64,000 bases of DNA from positions 124,001 to 188,000 of the forward strand of contig JADQAV010000036.1 of NCBI GenBank assembly GCA_019775845.1, given 5' to 3'. A program made the translations under genes and the position numbers. The stretch comes from Myrmaecium sp. VS I D KN 1. Lineage: Eukaryota; Ascomycota; Dothideomycetes; Valsariales; Valsariaceae. Below the pieces are notes generated by a model that had not been told where the DNA came from, searched no databases, and saw nothing but the letters and a program-made list of their open reading frames with translations. Below are positions 1 through 11,559 of the stretch, in pieces. Numbering within the stretch: position 1 is the first letter of the stretch; each line of letters opens with the position of its first letter.

Positions 1-774
1 AGACCGGCCCAAGACCGCTGGGCCCGGAGATATGAATGCCGTCTTCGAGCAGCTGAACCGTGGCGAGGCCGTGACCGCCGGTCTAAGGAAGGTGGACGCC
101 AGCCAAATGACGCATAAGAACCCATCACTCCGGACGACTGGCCCTGTGCCTGATCGCGGTGACTCCCCTGTCTCTCGCAGCAAATCACCAGCACCGCCCG
201 GCAAGAAGCCTAAGCCTGAGAGCATGCGTACCAAGAAGCCTCCGAAGAAGGAGCTCGACGGAAACAAGTGGCTCATTGTGAGTTTGCAGCTTGATGACGG
301 TCCCAGCGTCCTCGATTACTGATGTATGAGCAGGAAAATTACGACTCGCCAACGGCCCCTGTTGAGATTGATGCCTCGTTGACCCACTCGATCCTGATCT
401 CTAGGTGCAAGAACACCACCATTCGGATCAACGGCAAAGCCAATGCGATCGCGCTGGACAACAGTTCCCGGACGTCACTTATTCTTGACTCCCTTGTTTC
501 CTCGGTGGACGTGATCAAGTGCCCCAATTTCGCCCTTCAGGTACTAGGAACTCTGCCTACCATCCTCCTGGACCAGGTCGACGGTGCGACAATATACCTG
601 AGCAAGGAATCGGTGAACACCGAGATCTTTACAAGCAAGTGCACAAGCGTGAACATAAATCTTGCTCCTGAGACCGACGACGGCGACTACCGCGAATGCC
701 CCGTCCCCGAGCAAATTCGTAGCTACGTCAAGGATGGGCAGCTTGTCAGCGAGATCGTTGAGCATGCTGGTTAG
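1..774 (+). CDS. srv2: Adenylyl cyclase-associated protein CAP/Srv2, C-terminal part (5' truncated)
   Basis: Cyclase-associated proteins bind and recycle G-actin and, in fungi, link actin to the Ras-adenylate cyclase pathway at the cortex. The gene enters from the left edge in frame from base 2. About 238 residues are visible in two exons: 2-277, an intron at 278-333 (GTGAGT...GAGCAG), then 334-774. The visible part starts at the conserved GDMNAVFEQLN and GLRKV..SQMTHKNP segment after the N-terminal domain. It continues through a Pro/Lys-rich linker (PAPPGKKPKPE) to the beta-helical CARP/C-CAP actin-binding domain, recognised by WLIENYDS, ISRCKNTTIRI, IKCPNFALQV and a C-terminal PVPEQI. The join restores the continuous WLI-ENYDS sequence expected for the family. 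The N-terminal cyclase-binding region lies outside the window. Confidence 0.93.
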
Positions 775-1305
775 AACAACGTTGGGAGTGTCTTGGCTAG
801 GACCCCGGGAGCATGATGAGGCTGTGGAACGCAGTTTGCTGTACTGTATTGAATAGAAGCCGTGTAACAGCTCAGAACTTTGTCCTTGAACATACATGGC
901 CTTCCTGTTCTATTGATTTCTAAAGTCAATGGCTCATTTAAGCCTTGTAGCAGCTTTATGTCTTCTCGCACCTACGAAGGGGGATGTTGCTCCCGCCAGG
1001 CGCGCGCATAGAGGTGGCAAGTATAGCCGACTCTTTCTTATCGCCACTTTAGATCGTAAAACCCCACCGTCATTCTGCACCTCCACCCGAATATCCCACG
1101 GTGCGGTTCAAAAGGACGTCGCCTACCTTGTCCATTCTCCCCAACCACCCTACGCCACCCGAGTTATTTACAGCGGCTTTCCGCGCGCCCGGGTTCCTTT
1201 CACACACGGAGAGTCAGCTCGTGCAGGCACCGGCTCGCCACAATATTTTTCTTTCACTAGACCCTCGCATCGCACGACCCGGGAAACCCGTACTACACCG
1301 TCGCC
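775..1305. other. Intergenic: CAP 3' flank and eIF5B promoter
   Basis: No gene is credible here. The left part is the 3' flank of the CAP gene. The right part, from about 1030 to 1305, is C-rich with CACC and CCCAC runs just before the eIF5B start, as is common for highly expressed fungal housekeeping genes. A 222-codon open frame across it is compositionally biased and overlaps the eIF5B start in another frame. Confidence 0.6.
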
Positions 1306-4300
1306 ATGGCTCCGAAGAAGAAGGGAGGCAAGAAGGCCGCCAACGACGATTGGGAAGCGGAGTTGGGCGAGAGCATCACGCCTACCAACGCTGCAGCAAG
1401 CCCCGATGCACAAGATGGTGCGGAGGCTGCGCCGCCAGAGGATGATGACATGGGCGGTGGCCTGCTCGCGTCCATCCAAAGACGAGGCAAGAAGGCGAAG
1501 AAGAACAAGAACCAAGACTGGGTGGAAGGCGAGGATCCCACGGCATCCGCCGAGCCGAACGGAGCTGCTGGTGACCTCGACGCTAAGGCCCCGGTAGAGG
1601 CGACAATCGAGGAGGACTTTTACTCGGCGCCGGCTAAGAAGGAGAAGGGAGGGAAGGCAAACGAGTCAAAGGCTGCCGAGGAGGCGGATAAGGATGAGGA
1701 AGCCGGTGGTCGTCTGAAGACAAAGAAAGAGAAGGAGAAGGAAAAGAAGGAGCGTGAGAAGCAACGCAAGAAGGAACAGGTGCGATTCCCTACGAGGCGT
1801 GGATACGGATGAAGATTTGTTGCTAACGATGCAATGTAGGCGGCCAAGAAGAAGGGCACTGCGCCTGCTGCCCCGGCGAAGCAGGAACCAGCCAAGGCGG
1901 CACCAGAAGCAAAGGCGGAGGCACCGGCGCCCGCGGCCCCTGAACCCGCGGCGGGTGGAAAGAAGAAGAAGCTTAGCGCAGCTCTGCTGGCGATCCAGAA
2001 GCAGCAGGAAGAGCGCAGGCGGATGGAGGAAGAGATGGCCCGTCTGGAAGCAGAGGAAAGGGCTCGTATTGAGGAAGAGGAGCGCCAGGCTGCGGAAGAG
2101 GCCAAGCGCAGAGAGGAGGCGAAGGCAGCCAAGAAGCTCAAGGAGAAGCAGAAGATCGAACAGCTGAAGAAGGAGGGCAAGTTCATGACAAAGGCTCAGC
2201 GGGAGGCTCAAGCTCGGAACAAGCTCCGGATCGAACAGATGCTTGCGAGTGGCGCTAAGGTTGCCGCTCTTGAAGAGCCGGAGCAGAAGAAGAAGCCCGT
2301 GTATGACAACAAGAAGAGGAAGGGCGGGAAGAAGCCGGCTGAGGCCAAGAAGGAGGGTCCTTCGGAGGAAGAAGAAGCCCGCAAGAAGTTGGAAGAACTG
2401 AAGATCGCGGAAGAGCAGGCCGCGGCTGCCGAGGAAGCTGCGAAGGCTGCAACGGCGGATGCGACTGAAAAGAAGGAGGAGGACAGTGAGTCCTTGGACG
2501 ACTGGGAGGCTCAAGCCGATGCGCAAGAGGGCATCAAGGACAGCTGGGATGCCCCGTCCGACGAAGAAGAGACTCCTGCAGCGACCAAGCCTGCGGCGAA
2601 CGGCAAGTCGGCACAGAAAGATGCCAAAGCGGCGCCAAAGACCAACCAGGCGGAGTCGGAGTCAGAGTCGGAGTCGGAGTCGGAAGACGAGTCTTCTGAA
2701 GATGAAGAAACCACCGCTACACAGCGCGCAGCTGCTGCCCGGAAGGCGGAAGCCGCTGCTCGTCGTCAGCAGCAACACGAAGAGGCCTTGGCCGCCCGCT
2801 CGAAGGAGAACCTTCGATCCCCTATCTGCTGTATTCTCGGACACGTAGATACCGGAAAGACCAAGCTTCTGGACAAAATTCGACAGACCAACGTTCAGGA
2901 AGGCGAAGCCGGTGGTATCACTCAGCAGATTGGTGCTACTTACTTCCCGGTTGATGCTTTGAAGAAGAAGACTCAGGTTGTCAACCAAGATGGCAGCTTC
3001 GAGTTCAAGGTTCCTGGTCTGCTCGTGATTGACACACCCGGTCACGAGTCCTTCACCAACCTGCGTTCTCGAGGTTCCTCCCTCTGTAACATGGCCATCT
3101 TGGTCGTCGATATTATGCACGGTCTTGAACCCCAAACCATCGAATCCATCAACCTGCTCAAGCAGCGCAAGACGCCCTTCATCATCGCCCTCAACAAGAT
3201 CGATCGTCTTTACGGCTGGTCACGCATCGACAACAACGGCTTCCAGGACAGCTTCAGCCTCCAGAAGAAGTCGACCCAGAGCGAATTCAGGGACCGCTTG
3301 GACAAGGTCAAGGTTCAAATTGCTGAGCAAGGTCTTAACTCGGAACTCTACTTCGAGAACAAGAACTTGGGTCGCAACGTGTCCATCGTGCCGACCTCCG
3401 CCTGGACCGGCGAGGGTATTCCCGACTTGCTCAAGCTTCTGGTCAAGCTTACCCAAGAGCGTATGACTGATAGGCTGATGTATCTCTCCGAAGTCGAGTG
3501 TACGGTGCTTGAGGTCAAGGTTGTGGAAGGTCTGGGTACCACGATCGATGTCGTTCTGTCCAACGGTGTGTTGCACGAGGGTGATCGTATAGTGTTGTGC
3601 GGTGACCCCGAGCCCATCGCGACCAACATCCGAGCTCTGCTCACACCCGCCGAGATGAAGGAACTGCGTATCAAGTCTGCCTACGTGCATAACAAGGAGG
3701 TCAAGGCCGCCATGGGTATCAAGATTGCCGCTGATGGGCTTGAAAGTGCCATTGCGGGTTCGCGTCTGCTTGTTGTGGGCAAGGATGACGACGAGGAGGA
3801 CCTCATGGATGAAGTCATGGGTGATCTCGCGCACCTTCTCAACAAGGTCTCCAGGACGGGTCGCGGTGTCAGTGTGCAAGCATCCACTCTGGGTTCCCTT
3901 GAAGCGTTGCTGGAGTTCTTGCGTGTCAGCAAAATTCCTGTGGCGACCATCAACATCGGACCCGTCTTCAAGAAGCATGTTGCCAAGGCCAGTATCATGT
4001 TAGAGAAGGCTCCTGAGTATGCTGTCATGTTGTGTTTCGATGTCCGCATCGACAAGGACGCCGAAGCATACGCAGAAGAAGTCGGCGTGAAGATCTTCAA
4101 GGCCGATATCATTTACCATCTGTTCGACCAGTTCACAGCACACATGAAGCAGCTTGAGGAGCAGCGGAAAGAGGAGAGTAAGATGTTGGCCGTGTTCCCT
4201 TGCGTCTTGAAGCCTGTGGCGGTATTCAACAAGAAGGACCCCATCATCGTTGGTGTTGACGTGACCCACGGTTCCCTTCGTCTGACGACCCCCATTGCCG

Positions 4301-4668
4301 CGATCAAGAAGAACGGCACAACCGGCGCGAAGGAAATCATCCAGCTTGGTAGAGTGTAAGTCCGACATAATTCCCATCCCCGCTCCTTTCAGAAAACAAA
4401 GTAGAAGCTGACAGTTTCGAACAGCACTGGCATCGAGCGCGACCACAAGCAGCTTCAGATCTGCAAGAAGGGTCAACCATCCGTCGCCGTCAAGATCGAA
4501 GGCCCCAACCAGCCGCTCTACGGCCGTCACCTTGAGCAGAGCGACATCCTGTACTCCGCCATCTCCCGCAAGAGCATCGACACGCTCAAGGAGTTCTTCC
4601 GCAGCGACGTCAGCAACGAGGAATGGCTGCTCATCAAGGATCTCAAGCCCATGTTCGACATTCCTTAG
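1306..4668 (+). CDS. fun12: Translation initiation factor eIF5B (IF2 family GTPase)
   Basis: eIF5B is the cytoplasmic GTPase that promotes 60S subunit joining at the end of initiation. Three exons are predicted: 1306-1779, 1840-4355 and 4425-4668, with introns 1780-1839 and 4356-4424. They give about 1077 residues, the normal fungal size. Residues 1 to about 480 are a highly charged, low-complexity Lys/Glu/Ala region beginning [10 protein letters not shown], with a Ser/Glu run (ESESESESE). The G domain follows: G1 [13 protein letters not shown] (about residue 488), G3 DTPGHESF, G4 NKID (about 610). Domain II ([15 protein letters not shown]), domain III and C-terminal domain IV, ending [10 protein letters not shown], follow. 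The second intron interrupts the conserved LGRV-TGIERDH segment, which fixes its acceptor. The gene is convergent with sec5. The symbol is the yeast name. Confidence 0.97.
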
Positions 4669-5198
4669 GTGAATCCACCTCTCTCCTACCTGTTGGCTTT
4701 GAGAAATTTCGGCTTTCGCGCGATGCCAAAAAGTTGTATCTTGCCTGTTTTGTCATGACTTCGTGCTTGATTGAAACAGCATGCTGTTTCTCACGCTTGG
4801 CCGGTCTTAAATCCATCTTTTGACTGGCACTCTTCCGGATGGGGAAAAAGTGCGTCACTGCCCGCGCAAAGGCATATCTCGAAGCGAGCCTATTCATGCT
4901 TGTCTTCTACCTGATTGGTGATTAAAAAGCGGACATGTTTCTATGTACCATATTCATAAGGTATCACTTCGGTAGCCGAGTATAAAAAAAACTTGTTTCA
5001 AACCACATCCGTCTCTATAGTGTCTCATTTATCTACTTATGTGATTTTATGTACGTCGATTGTTCTCTTCTATCGCCTGACATACGCCTCTCCTCGATGC
5101 TCCACTTCATGACACAGCTGAAGTGCAAGTTGGAGTACATCGAACCAGCATGAAGGTAAGCATGCTGGGTTCCTATACAACATTATGAGCCTCGTTTC
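4669..5198. other. Intergenic: convergent 3' flanks of eIF5B and sec5
   Basis: The region between two converging stop codons is AT-richer than its neighbours, with A-tracts near 4985 and 5290 suited to 3' end formation. I see no coding pattern on either strand. Confidence 0.6.
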
Positions 5199-8100
5199 CT
5201 AAGGCGCTTTGCCATCTTGGAATCGCTCGGATCTCGTCTGCGTCCTCGGACGTTTGAAACACGCACTGTGTGGCAAAAAAGAAAGACAGTCAGTAACCTG
5301 CAGGGACGGACGATATAGGGCGACAGGGGGCGGGTCCACATACAATTCGCTCCGAGTCTGCTCTCGCAACCTCTTGAGGATCAGCCGCAGCTCCGAGAGC
5401 TCCGTCTGCAACTTCATGCGGGCGTCGTTGTCGGTACGCTCGTCGAGGGCGAGGTAGATGGCGCTCTGGGTCTCGGAGGCCTTGTCGGTGGTGTAGTTGT
5501 TCAGCGTCTGAGCCATGAACTCGACGTCCAGGGTGGCTTGCATCAAGGCCGGGAGGGAGTACCGCGGCCGTTGCTTCAGGGCGTCGATCATGGTCAGCGA
5601 GACATGCTCGAGCAGGTATTTCAGGATCTGCGAGGTCAAGGGTGGCGCGGTCGTGGAGACTTCGGTGTGCACGATCACGAGCGTTAGGAGCACGTTGTAT
5701 ACGTATGGCCGAGCGTCGACGGGGGTGACCTCGGTAGGCTCCCAGGATGGAGACAGAACGCCCTCGTGGATGATTGACGATAGCTCCTCGGTGATCGGCT
5801 TGACGTAGAATTGGAAGAGCCTGGAGTCAATCTGGCTCAGCACGTCCCGGACGGTGTTGGACTCCTCGCTGAGCTTGACGGAGAAATTGCTTTCGAATTG
5901 CGAGAAGAGTTGTGGGATGATCTCGCTCCGGAGAGCTTGGAGATTGCTTAAGGTCAACAATATCCGGACGTTCTGGGACGAAGTCAATATGAATGGCAAG
6001 GCATGCGCTAGCGAAGGGTAGGTTATACTCACCCGCTTAGAGGCATCGATAGCGCTCTTGTTGGCTTTTCTAGAAGCGTCGGTACGGGCCGGTACTGTCA
6101 ACCCCTCGGCATCGTCCAGGAGGAAGCTGTCATTCAGGGTGTATGAGCTCTCGGCATTCTCAACCATGCCACTGAAGGTCTTATACAAGCTGCCGACGAA
6201 CTGGCTGCGAACCAGTTGTAAGAGTTTACTAGACGGAGGGATAACCACGTCTCCGGAGCTGGCCTTATTCAGGGCTTCTGGAAGATACAAAATCTTTTGC
6301 ACGCCTGAGAGCAAGGTAGTTTCCATCGTCATGAAACGTGAAGGCATGAGTGTCAAGTCACGTCTGGTTGGTGAACGTTGCCAGTCTTCCAACACTCTGC
6401 ACTTCTCCGAGTCCGTGTTCCAGGCACCGCAGACGGCTTGGACACATCTTTCCCGCACGCCGCCAACCAAAGCTTTGAGGCCATCGCCGGAGCGCGAGTT
6501 GTCCTTCACAACACTGAGGGAAGCCATTTCGCTAGCTGCGTTCCCAACCAGAGCCAAAGACTTGCTCAGATAATGCGCCCCGCTTAGTGAATTCCCATGT
6601 GGAGGCCAGAATGCATACTTTTCCCATGTCTCGCCCTTCTTGGGAGATGGAAGTGGAACATTGTTTGTATCGAATTTAAAGCGGGTGTCGCTGAGGGGCG
6701 ACAGAAGCGAAGCCGATATAGGTGTTCCGGGTGTGTTAGGAGTGGGAGGAAGAGTCGGCAAATGAAGCGAGATGTCTTCAATGGGAGGCTCTGAGAAGAA
6801 TGAGAACACATGGTCACGTATGAGATTGACGAGTTCCATCGTTCCGGCTTGGAGGTCTCGTATCCCATCGGCCGGAAGACTGTGGTGTTTACGGCTCTGG
6901 CCATCGATACCTGGCGGCAGCCTCCTCTGAGTCTTGCCTTCAATGAAACTCTGCGCGGTTTCCCAATATTCCACCACTTCCCCCAGAATGCCGCCATCAA
7001 CAGAGAGCATGGCACTGAGGGCGCCATAGACGTGTTCCCAGAACTCCAGCACTTGCGGTGAATCAATGGCAGTGCCGGTGTGGCCTGACTCTGTTGCTTG
7101 ACGTAAATGCTGTGCCAGGAGTGGTGCCAGGCTCGATTGATCGCCCTGGGCTAAGTGTCGTCTCAGGATCTCCACTTCGACTTTGGTCCGTTCAGAAGTT
7201 GCCGTGATCTTGTTCTTTAGGTGGTCATATCGACTAAGCAACCAAACCCATATAGGATTATCTTCGACCCCCAGTTCCAAAAGCACGTGGATGAGCTCCA
7301 TATGTTCCTCTGCTTTGTCGTCCTCTCCTCCAGAATGCCTCGTGTGCTGTGTGCTGGTGAGGCGTCGCCACACGTCACGTTTGAATGTTGTCACCTGCTC
7401 CTCGATATCACTCCACATGCGCGCTGTCACAAGGACTTGATTGACCTCTATCTCAGACAATGACCTCTGGTTGGTAGCGGCGGTATCCACGATGTTCCGA
7501 GCTTCTTCCGCGTACCGGTACGCCCGTGTATATTCCTCGACGAGGGCCTCGTGATCTTTCCGTCTGATGCAGTCTTGAACGGCGGCAGCTACTTCAAACA
7601 AGCCACGATTCTTTTCCAAGGTCGTCAACAGGGCCTTCAGCACACCCTCTTTCTCGCGCCCCCCTAGTGCAGGTCCCCAGACTTCCTGCGCCTTAACCGC
7701 CACCTCCAACAGGGGTGTCTTGATGCCTTGCACACCGAAATCACTCTCCTTCAACAGCGCATTCTTCTTCTTGTCGCTCTTGACTCCGGCACCACCTTGG
7801 AGTTGATTGCCATGTCTACTAATATGGCGCGAGTGGCGTCTATTGGAAGGCTCAGCCTCCCGGCCTTGTTCGCGCATCTCGGTGTACACATTGTCTATGG
7901 TGGCCTTGGCGCGTACAAAGCGCTCGAAGTTCGACTCGACGAGGACCTTGAGAGAAGCCGACTTTTGCTCGATTGAACGCGATAGGAAGTCAAGACCGCG
8001 GAGGAGGTTTTCTGTGCTGTCCTCGCTATGGACCTGGGACAAGAAAAGGCCAGGAGAAAAGGTGGTCGAAGACAGAAGGAATCGATTCCCTAGCCCGCTC

Positions 8101-8562
8101 AATACACTATTCACACAAGGCCGATGACATGATTGGACACATACTGAGCTTGAGATCTTCCTCCACGGGCAGGCCTCGCTGCCGCAACGTCTGCACTACA
8201 CTTTGGAAGTTGCCCAGAGGATCTTGCTCGTCTTTCTGCACCATCGTTTCAATCCCGCTCTCCGACTTCTCGGTCCCTGGGACACTGCTTCGATGACTTG
8301 CGCTCCGACCGAGCGCACTGTAGCGGGACTTGGACCGTCTATGGCGCAGGTCCGTTTTCGGCTGCGGTTCGTCTTCTTCGTCGTCGGAGCTTACATCGTG
8401 TTCGGCTGGCCATGTATCCAGGTCCAGGGAGGGTAGATGGTAGTGGTTGAGAAGAACGCGCTCCGTTTCGGCCATGTCTGCTTCCTCGACGTGCCGCCGT
8501 CGCAATACCGACTTATGCGGTGGAGGAAATGTGGTAGTCACTATATGCAGTGTGTCCCCCAT
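5199..8562 (-). CDS. sec5: Exocyst complex component Sec5
   Basis: Sec5 is a subunit of the octameric exocyst, which tethers secretory vesicles at the hyphal tip and septum. Four exons on the minus strand (8562-8145, 8089-6033, 5972-5344, 5265-5199) give about 1056 residues. The family signature lies at the first junction: DPLGNFQSVVQTLRQRGLPV followed by NRFLLSSTTFSPGLFLSQVH. It continues as a helical vesicle-tethering protein (SASLKVLVESNFERFVRAK, TIDNVYTEM). The intron at 8090-8144 is fixed by the EEDLKL-RNRFLL continuity. Two further introns, 5973-6032 (60 bp) and 5266-5343 (78 bp), are multiples of three with no in-frame stop, so a plain ORF call reads straight through them. I remove them because both start with GTGAGT or GTATGT, end in CAG, and interrupt the conserved run (ASKR-NVRILL; SEF-ACFKRPRT). 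The gene is divergent from idh2. Confidence 0.93.
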
Positions 8563-9022
8563 GCGGTCCGGTGTTGCCAGGGGTTAACGCTGATGGTTGC
8601 GTAGTAGGTAAGCCAAGCCTCGCGGGGAAGGATGGCAGGGGAACCGGTTTCATGACACCCGTTATATCACAGCAGCACATTTAAACCATCACTAAACTTC
8701 TTCCGGCCCCTCGCCTATGGCAATTTGGATATGATATGTATAGTAACTAAGTACCTGGGCATATTTCCATAGTGGACAGTTGCTGTGTCTGCAACACCAT
8801 TGCGTACCAATGGCCTGTGCGCCGCATGGGGTTGATCGCCTTAGATATCGGGTGTCGGGGCAATCTCGCGCAGAACCGGGCTTAGTAAGGCACAACAACC
8901 TCGGGACCTGCTTTTCATCAGGACTTGACGTCGCAGAACTACCCATTGACCCGCACATAGCCCATCTGCCTTCTCCCTTGTCGCTCCTCCTATACCCTTA
9001 CAGTACAACCTAAGCCGTCAGA
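8563..9022. promoter_or_regulatory. Divergent promoter region, sec5 / idh2
   Basis: A 460-bp segment separates the two start codons, so both promoters must lie here or overlap. The idh2 side is pyrimidine-rich just before the start (CTTCTCCCTTGTCGCTCCTCC). No clear TATA box and no convincing ORF were seen. Confidence 0.5.
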
Positions 9023-10504
9023 ATGTTGGCTTGTCGTTCTTTCGCTGCTCCGGCTAGGCAATGCCTGCGACGAGCGGCCGTGATAGCTCAGGTACGTCAA
9101 TCGGCTTCAATCTTTCGGCGGCACGGCCTTACTCTTGGACCTCGATTCTAAAGCAACATCATTGATCTAGGTTCCATCCCGTTCCTATGCCGTCCCCGCC
9201 GCCGACAAGGTCGCCAAATTCAAGGGTCAGAAGGGCAACGATGTAAGGACATTCCGCAGCCGCCGCAACCCGAGCAATGGGCGGCCCCTGTGCATCGAGC
9301 TCATCGCAGAGTCGCTGATTCCCTTACGTTGCACAGGGCAAGTACACGGTCACTCTGATTGAGGGTGACGGTATCGGTCCTGAGATCTCCCAGTCCGTCA
9401 AGGACATCTTCTCCGCGGCTAACGTAAGAGTTCCGCCATATCTACCAATCCGTCCAGTCACTAAAATGACCTCTTAGGTCCCCATCAAATGGGAGAGTGT
9501 GGACGTCACTCCCCAGTTGAAGGACGGCAAGACCGTGATTCCCGACGAGGCCATTGACAGCGTGACGCGAAACTACGTTGCGCTCAAGGGCCCTCTCGCG
9601 GTAAGGAGCATCCCGGGTCGCTCCTTAGGCGACGTGCCGCTGAACTTATCTCCTAGACTCCTGTAGGCAAGGGTCACGTTTCCCTGAACCTGACACTCCG
9701 CCGCACCTTCAACCTCTTCGCCAATCTCCGTCCTTGCAAGTCAATTGCTGGTTACAAGACCCCTTACGACAACGTCGATACGGTGCTGATTCGCGAGAAC
9801 ACCGAGGGAGAATACTCGGGAATTGAGCACGTGGTTGTTGATGGTGTCGTCCAAAGCATCAAGCTTATTACCCGTGAGGCCTCCGAACGTGTTCTGCGAT
9901 TCGCCTTCCAGCATGCCGAAGCCATTGGTCGGAGAAAGGTCCGCGCCGTTCACAAAGCTACCATCATGAAGATGTCCGACGGCCTTTTCCTCAACACCGC
10001 TCGTGAGGTCAGCAAGGAGTTCCCGAACATCGAGTTTGATGCCGAACTGCTCGACAACACCTGCTTGAAGATGGTCACCGACCCCATTCCCTACAACGAC
10101 AAGGTCCTCGTCATGCCGAACCTGTACGGTGACATTCTCTCCGATATGTGCGCTGGTCTCATCGGCGGTCTCGGTCTTACTCCTTCCGGAAACATCGGTG
10201 ACGAATGCTCCATCTTCGAGGCTGTCCACGGGTCTGCGCCGGATATCGCTGGAAAGGGCCTCGCTAACCCCACGGCCCTGCTTTTGAGCAGCATCATGAT
10301 GCTGCAGCACATGGGTCTCAACGAACACGCGAACAAGATCCAGTCGGCCATCTTCAAGGTTCTCGCTGAGGGCAAGGTACGTAATCTGCGGTCGATGTTT
10401 ACGATGTTCAAATCTAATCAGAATTGCAGACGATCACTGGTGATCTCGGCGGCAAGGCCAAGACACATGAATATGCCGATGCCGTCATCAAGGCCTTGAA
10501 GTAG
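9023..10504 (+). CDS. idh2: Mitochondrial NAD-isocitrate dehydrogenase, catalytic subunit (Idh2 type)
   Basis: This enzyme oxidises isocitrate to 2-oxoglutarate with NAD+ in the matrix as part of the TCA cycle and works as a heteromer of a regulatory and a catalytic subunit. Six exons are predicted: 9023-9091, 9171-9242, 9337-9423, 9478-9600, 9657-10376 and 10430-10504, giving 381 residues. The first about 30 residues are Arg/Ala-rich without acids ([18 protein letters not shown]), a mitochondrial leader. The core shows [26 protein letters not shown], the isocitrate-site [34 protein letters not shown] and [14 protein letters not shown]. The overall match is closer to yeast Idh2 than Idh1 (SAANVPI.WES; ASER), so I assign the catalytic subunit. 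That choice is inference from remembered family sequences. It is convergent with alg13, only about 120 bp away. Confidence 0.95.
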
Positions 10505-10625
10505 AAAGATATCAGGAGTAAATAGAAGAAGATAGCTCCTGTGAGGTTGTAAATATTTGTCATTTGAACAAAAAACTGCCTTTTTTATATGTATTCCGCG
10601 TTCAGATCTCAATGTCCAATAATGC

Positions 10626-11363
10626 CTAGTCTATAAAGCCCATTTCTTCATCCAAAATACAAGAAAACGAGTTGCCATACTGGCTCTCCCCACTGTTTAC
10701 CGGTGGCCAGCCAGGCTTATGCATTTCTCGGAGCCGTTCCGACTCGGTAATAGCCCTAGGCAAGTTCCTAGCCCCGTGTTTATAATGAGTTAGCTTGAGG
10801 AAAGCTGCAGGAGATGTTAGCATCACAAGCTTACGTACTGTAAACTTGCATGTACTATGTATCCTTGCTTGTGCAGTGCCTCTGCTAGTTCAACCTGATG
10901 ATTGTCAAGTAAATCAGGGTTTGGAACTACGATCAGCGGTACGTCGATGCGGAGGGCGTCGAGGATCGATCCTGAGCCTAGAAGCAGACTCAGCATTGAG
11001 ATTCGACCTGAGACAGGCCAAGAAGAAGACAATACCAGCATGGCTTATAACGACGCCTTCGGGCGCACCGTCCTCACCCTTTGCTGATCTCATCTCTTGC
11101 CCCAACCCTTGACTATTGAACGCAAATCCTGTGATGGACAGTCCAAGCTGGGAGACCGGGCTTTCCGGGGACGTTGCGGACTCGAAGATGGATTTGCCGT
11201 CCCGGCCGTACTGCACGATCAGCCGCGAGTATCCATGGGCGATCAATGTTCGAAGGAAATTTAATTCCAGACAGGCGGCGATCAAGGAATTGAACGCTGC
11301 AGTGGCACCGATCGTGACGAAACATGTTCTCCCATGAGGAACACTCCGCTCTTCTGATTCCAT
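10626..11363 (-). CDS. alg13: UDP-GlcNAc transferase subunit Alg13
   Basis: Alg13 is the cytosolic catalytic half of the Alg13-Alg14 enzyme, which adds the second GlcNAc to the dolichol-linked oligosaccharide at the ER for N-glycosylation. The start chosen is the Met at 11363, 13 codons before the family's [10 protein letters not shown]. An in-frame Met at 11414 is also possible. The intron 10978-11035 joins VVISHAG to [20 protein letters not shown], restoring the glycosyltransferase-28 donor-site motif SHAGSGS. The sequence goes on with [17 protein letters not shown] last exon (to 10626) ends [19 protein letters not shown] and DEEMGFID, the usual fungal tail. The boundary of the last intron (roughly 10805-10865) is not resolved: a GTACGTAAG donor and TGCTAAC branch are visible but do not give a matching phase by the simplest pairing. 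Confidence 0.87.
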
Positions 11364-11559
11364 CACCTGTCGTCCAAAGTGCAGAGTTGTGGGGATACCA
11401 TGGAGGTACCTCACCGGATTGGATGGTCACCGCGTCCCCCGGACTCGGGCCGGCGGGAGACGTTGAAGTCGGAACAACCATGATCCGCTGCCGGAGCGCA
11501 AATGAATCCCGCCTCCATCTCCGCGGGCATACCGTCGTTAAAGATATACCATTACCCCC
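11364..11559. promoter_or_regulatory. Short divergent promoter, alg13 / rsm24
   Basis: Only 196 bp separate the start codons of two oppositely oriented housekeeping genes, so this is a compact bidirectional promoter. If the upstream Alg13 start at 11414 is used it shrinks to 145 bp. Confidence 0.45.

Noticed and set aside
929-1597. 222-codon open frame upstream of and overlapping eIF5B
   Set aside because: Arg/Thr/Pro-biased composition, overlaps a certain gene in another frame, no domain.
1666-2526. 286-codon minus-strand frame rich in Leu
   Set aside because: Antisense shadow of the Lys/Glu-rich eIF5B N-terminal region (CTT/CTC codons opposite AAG/GAG).
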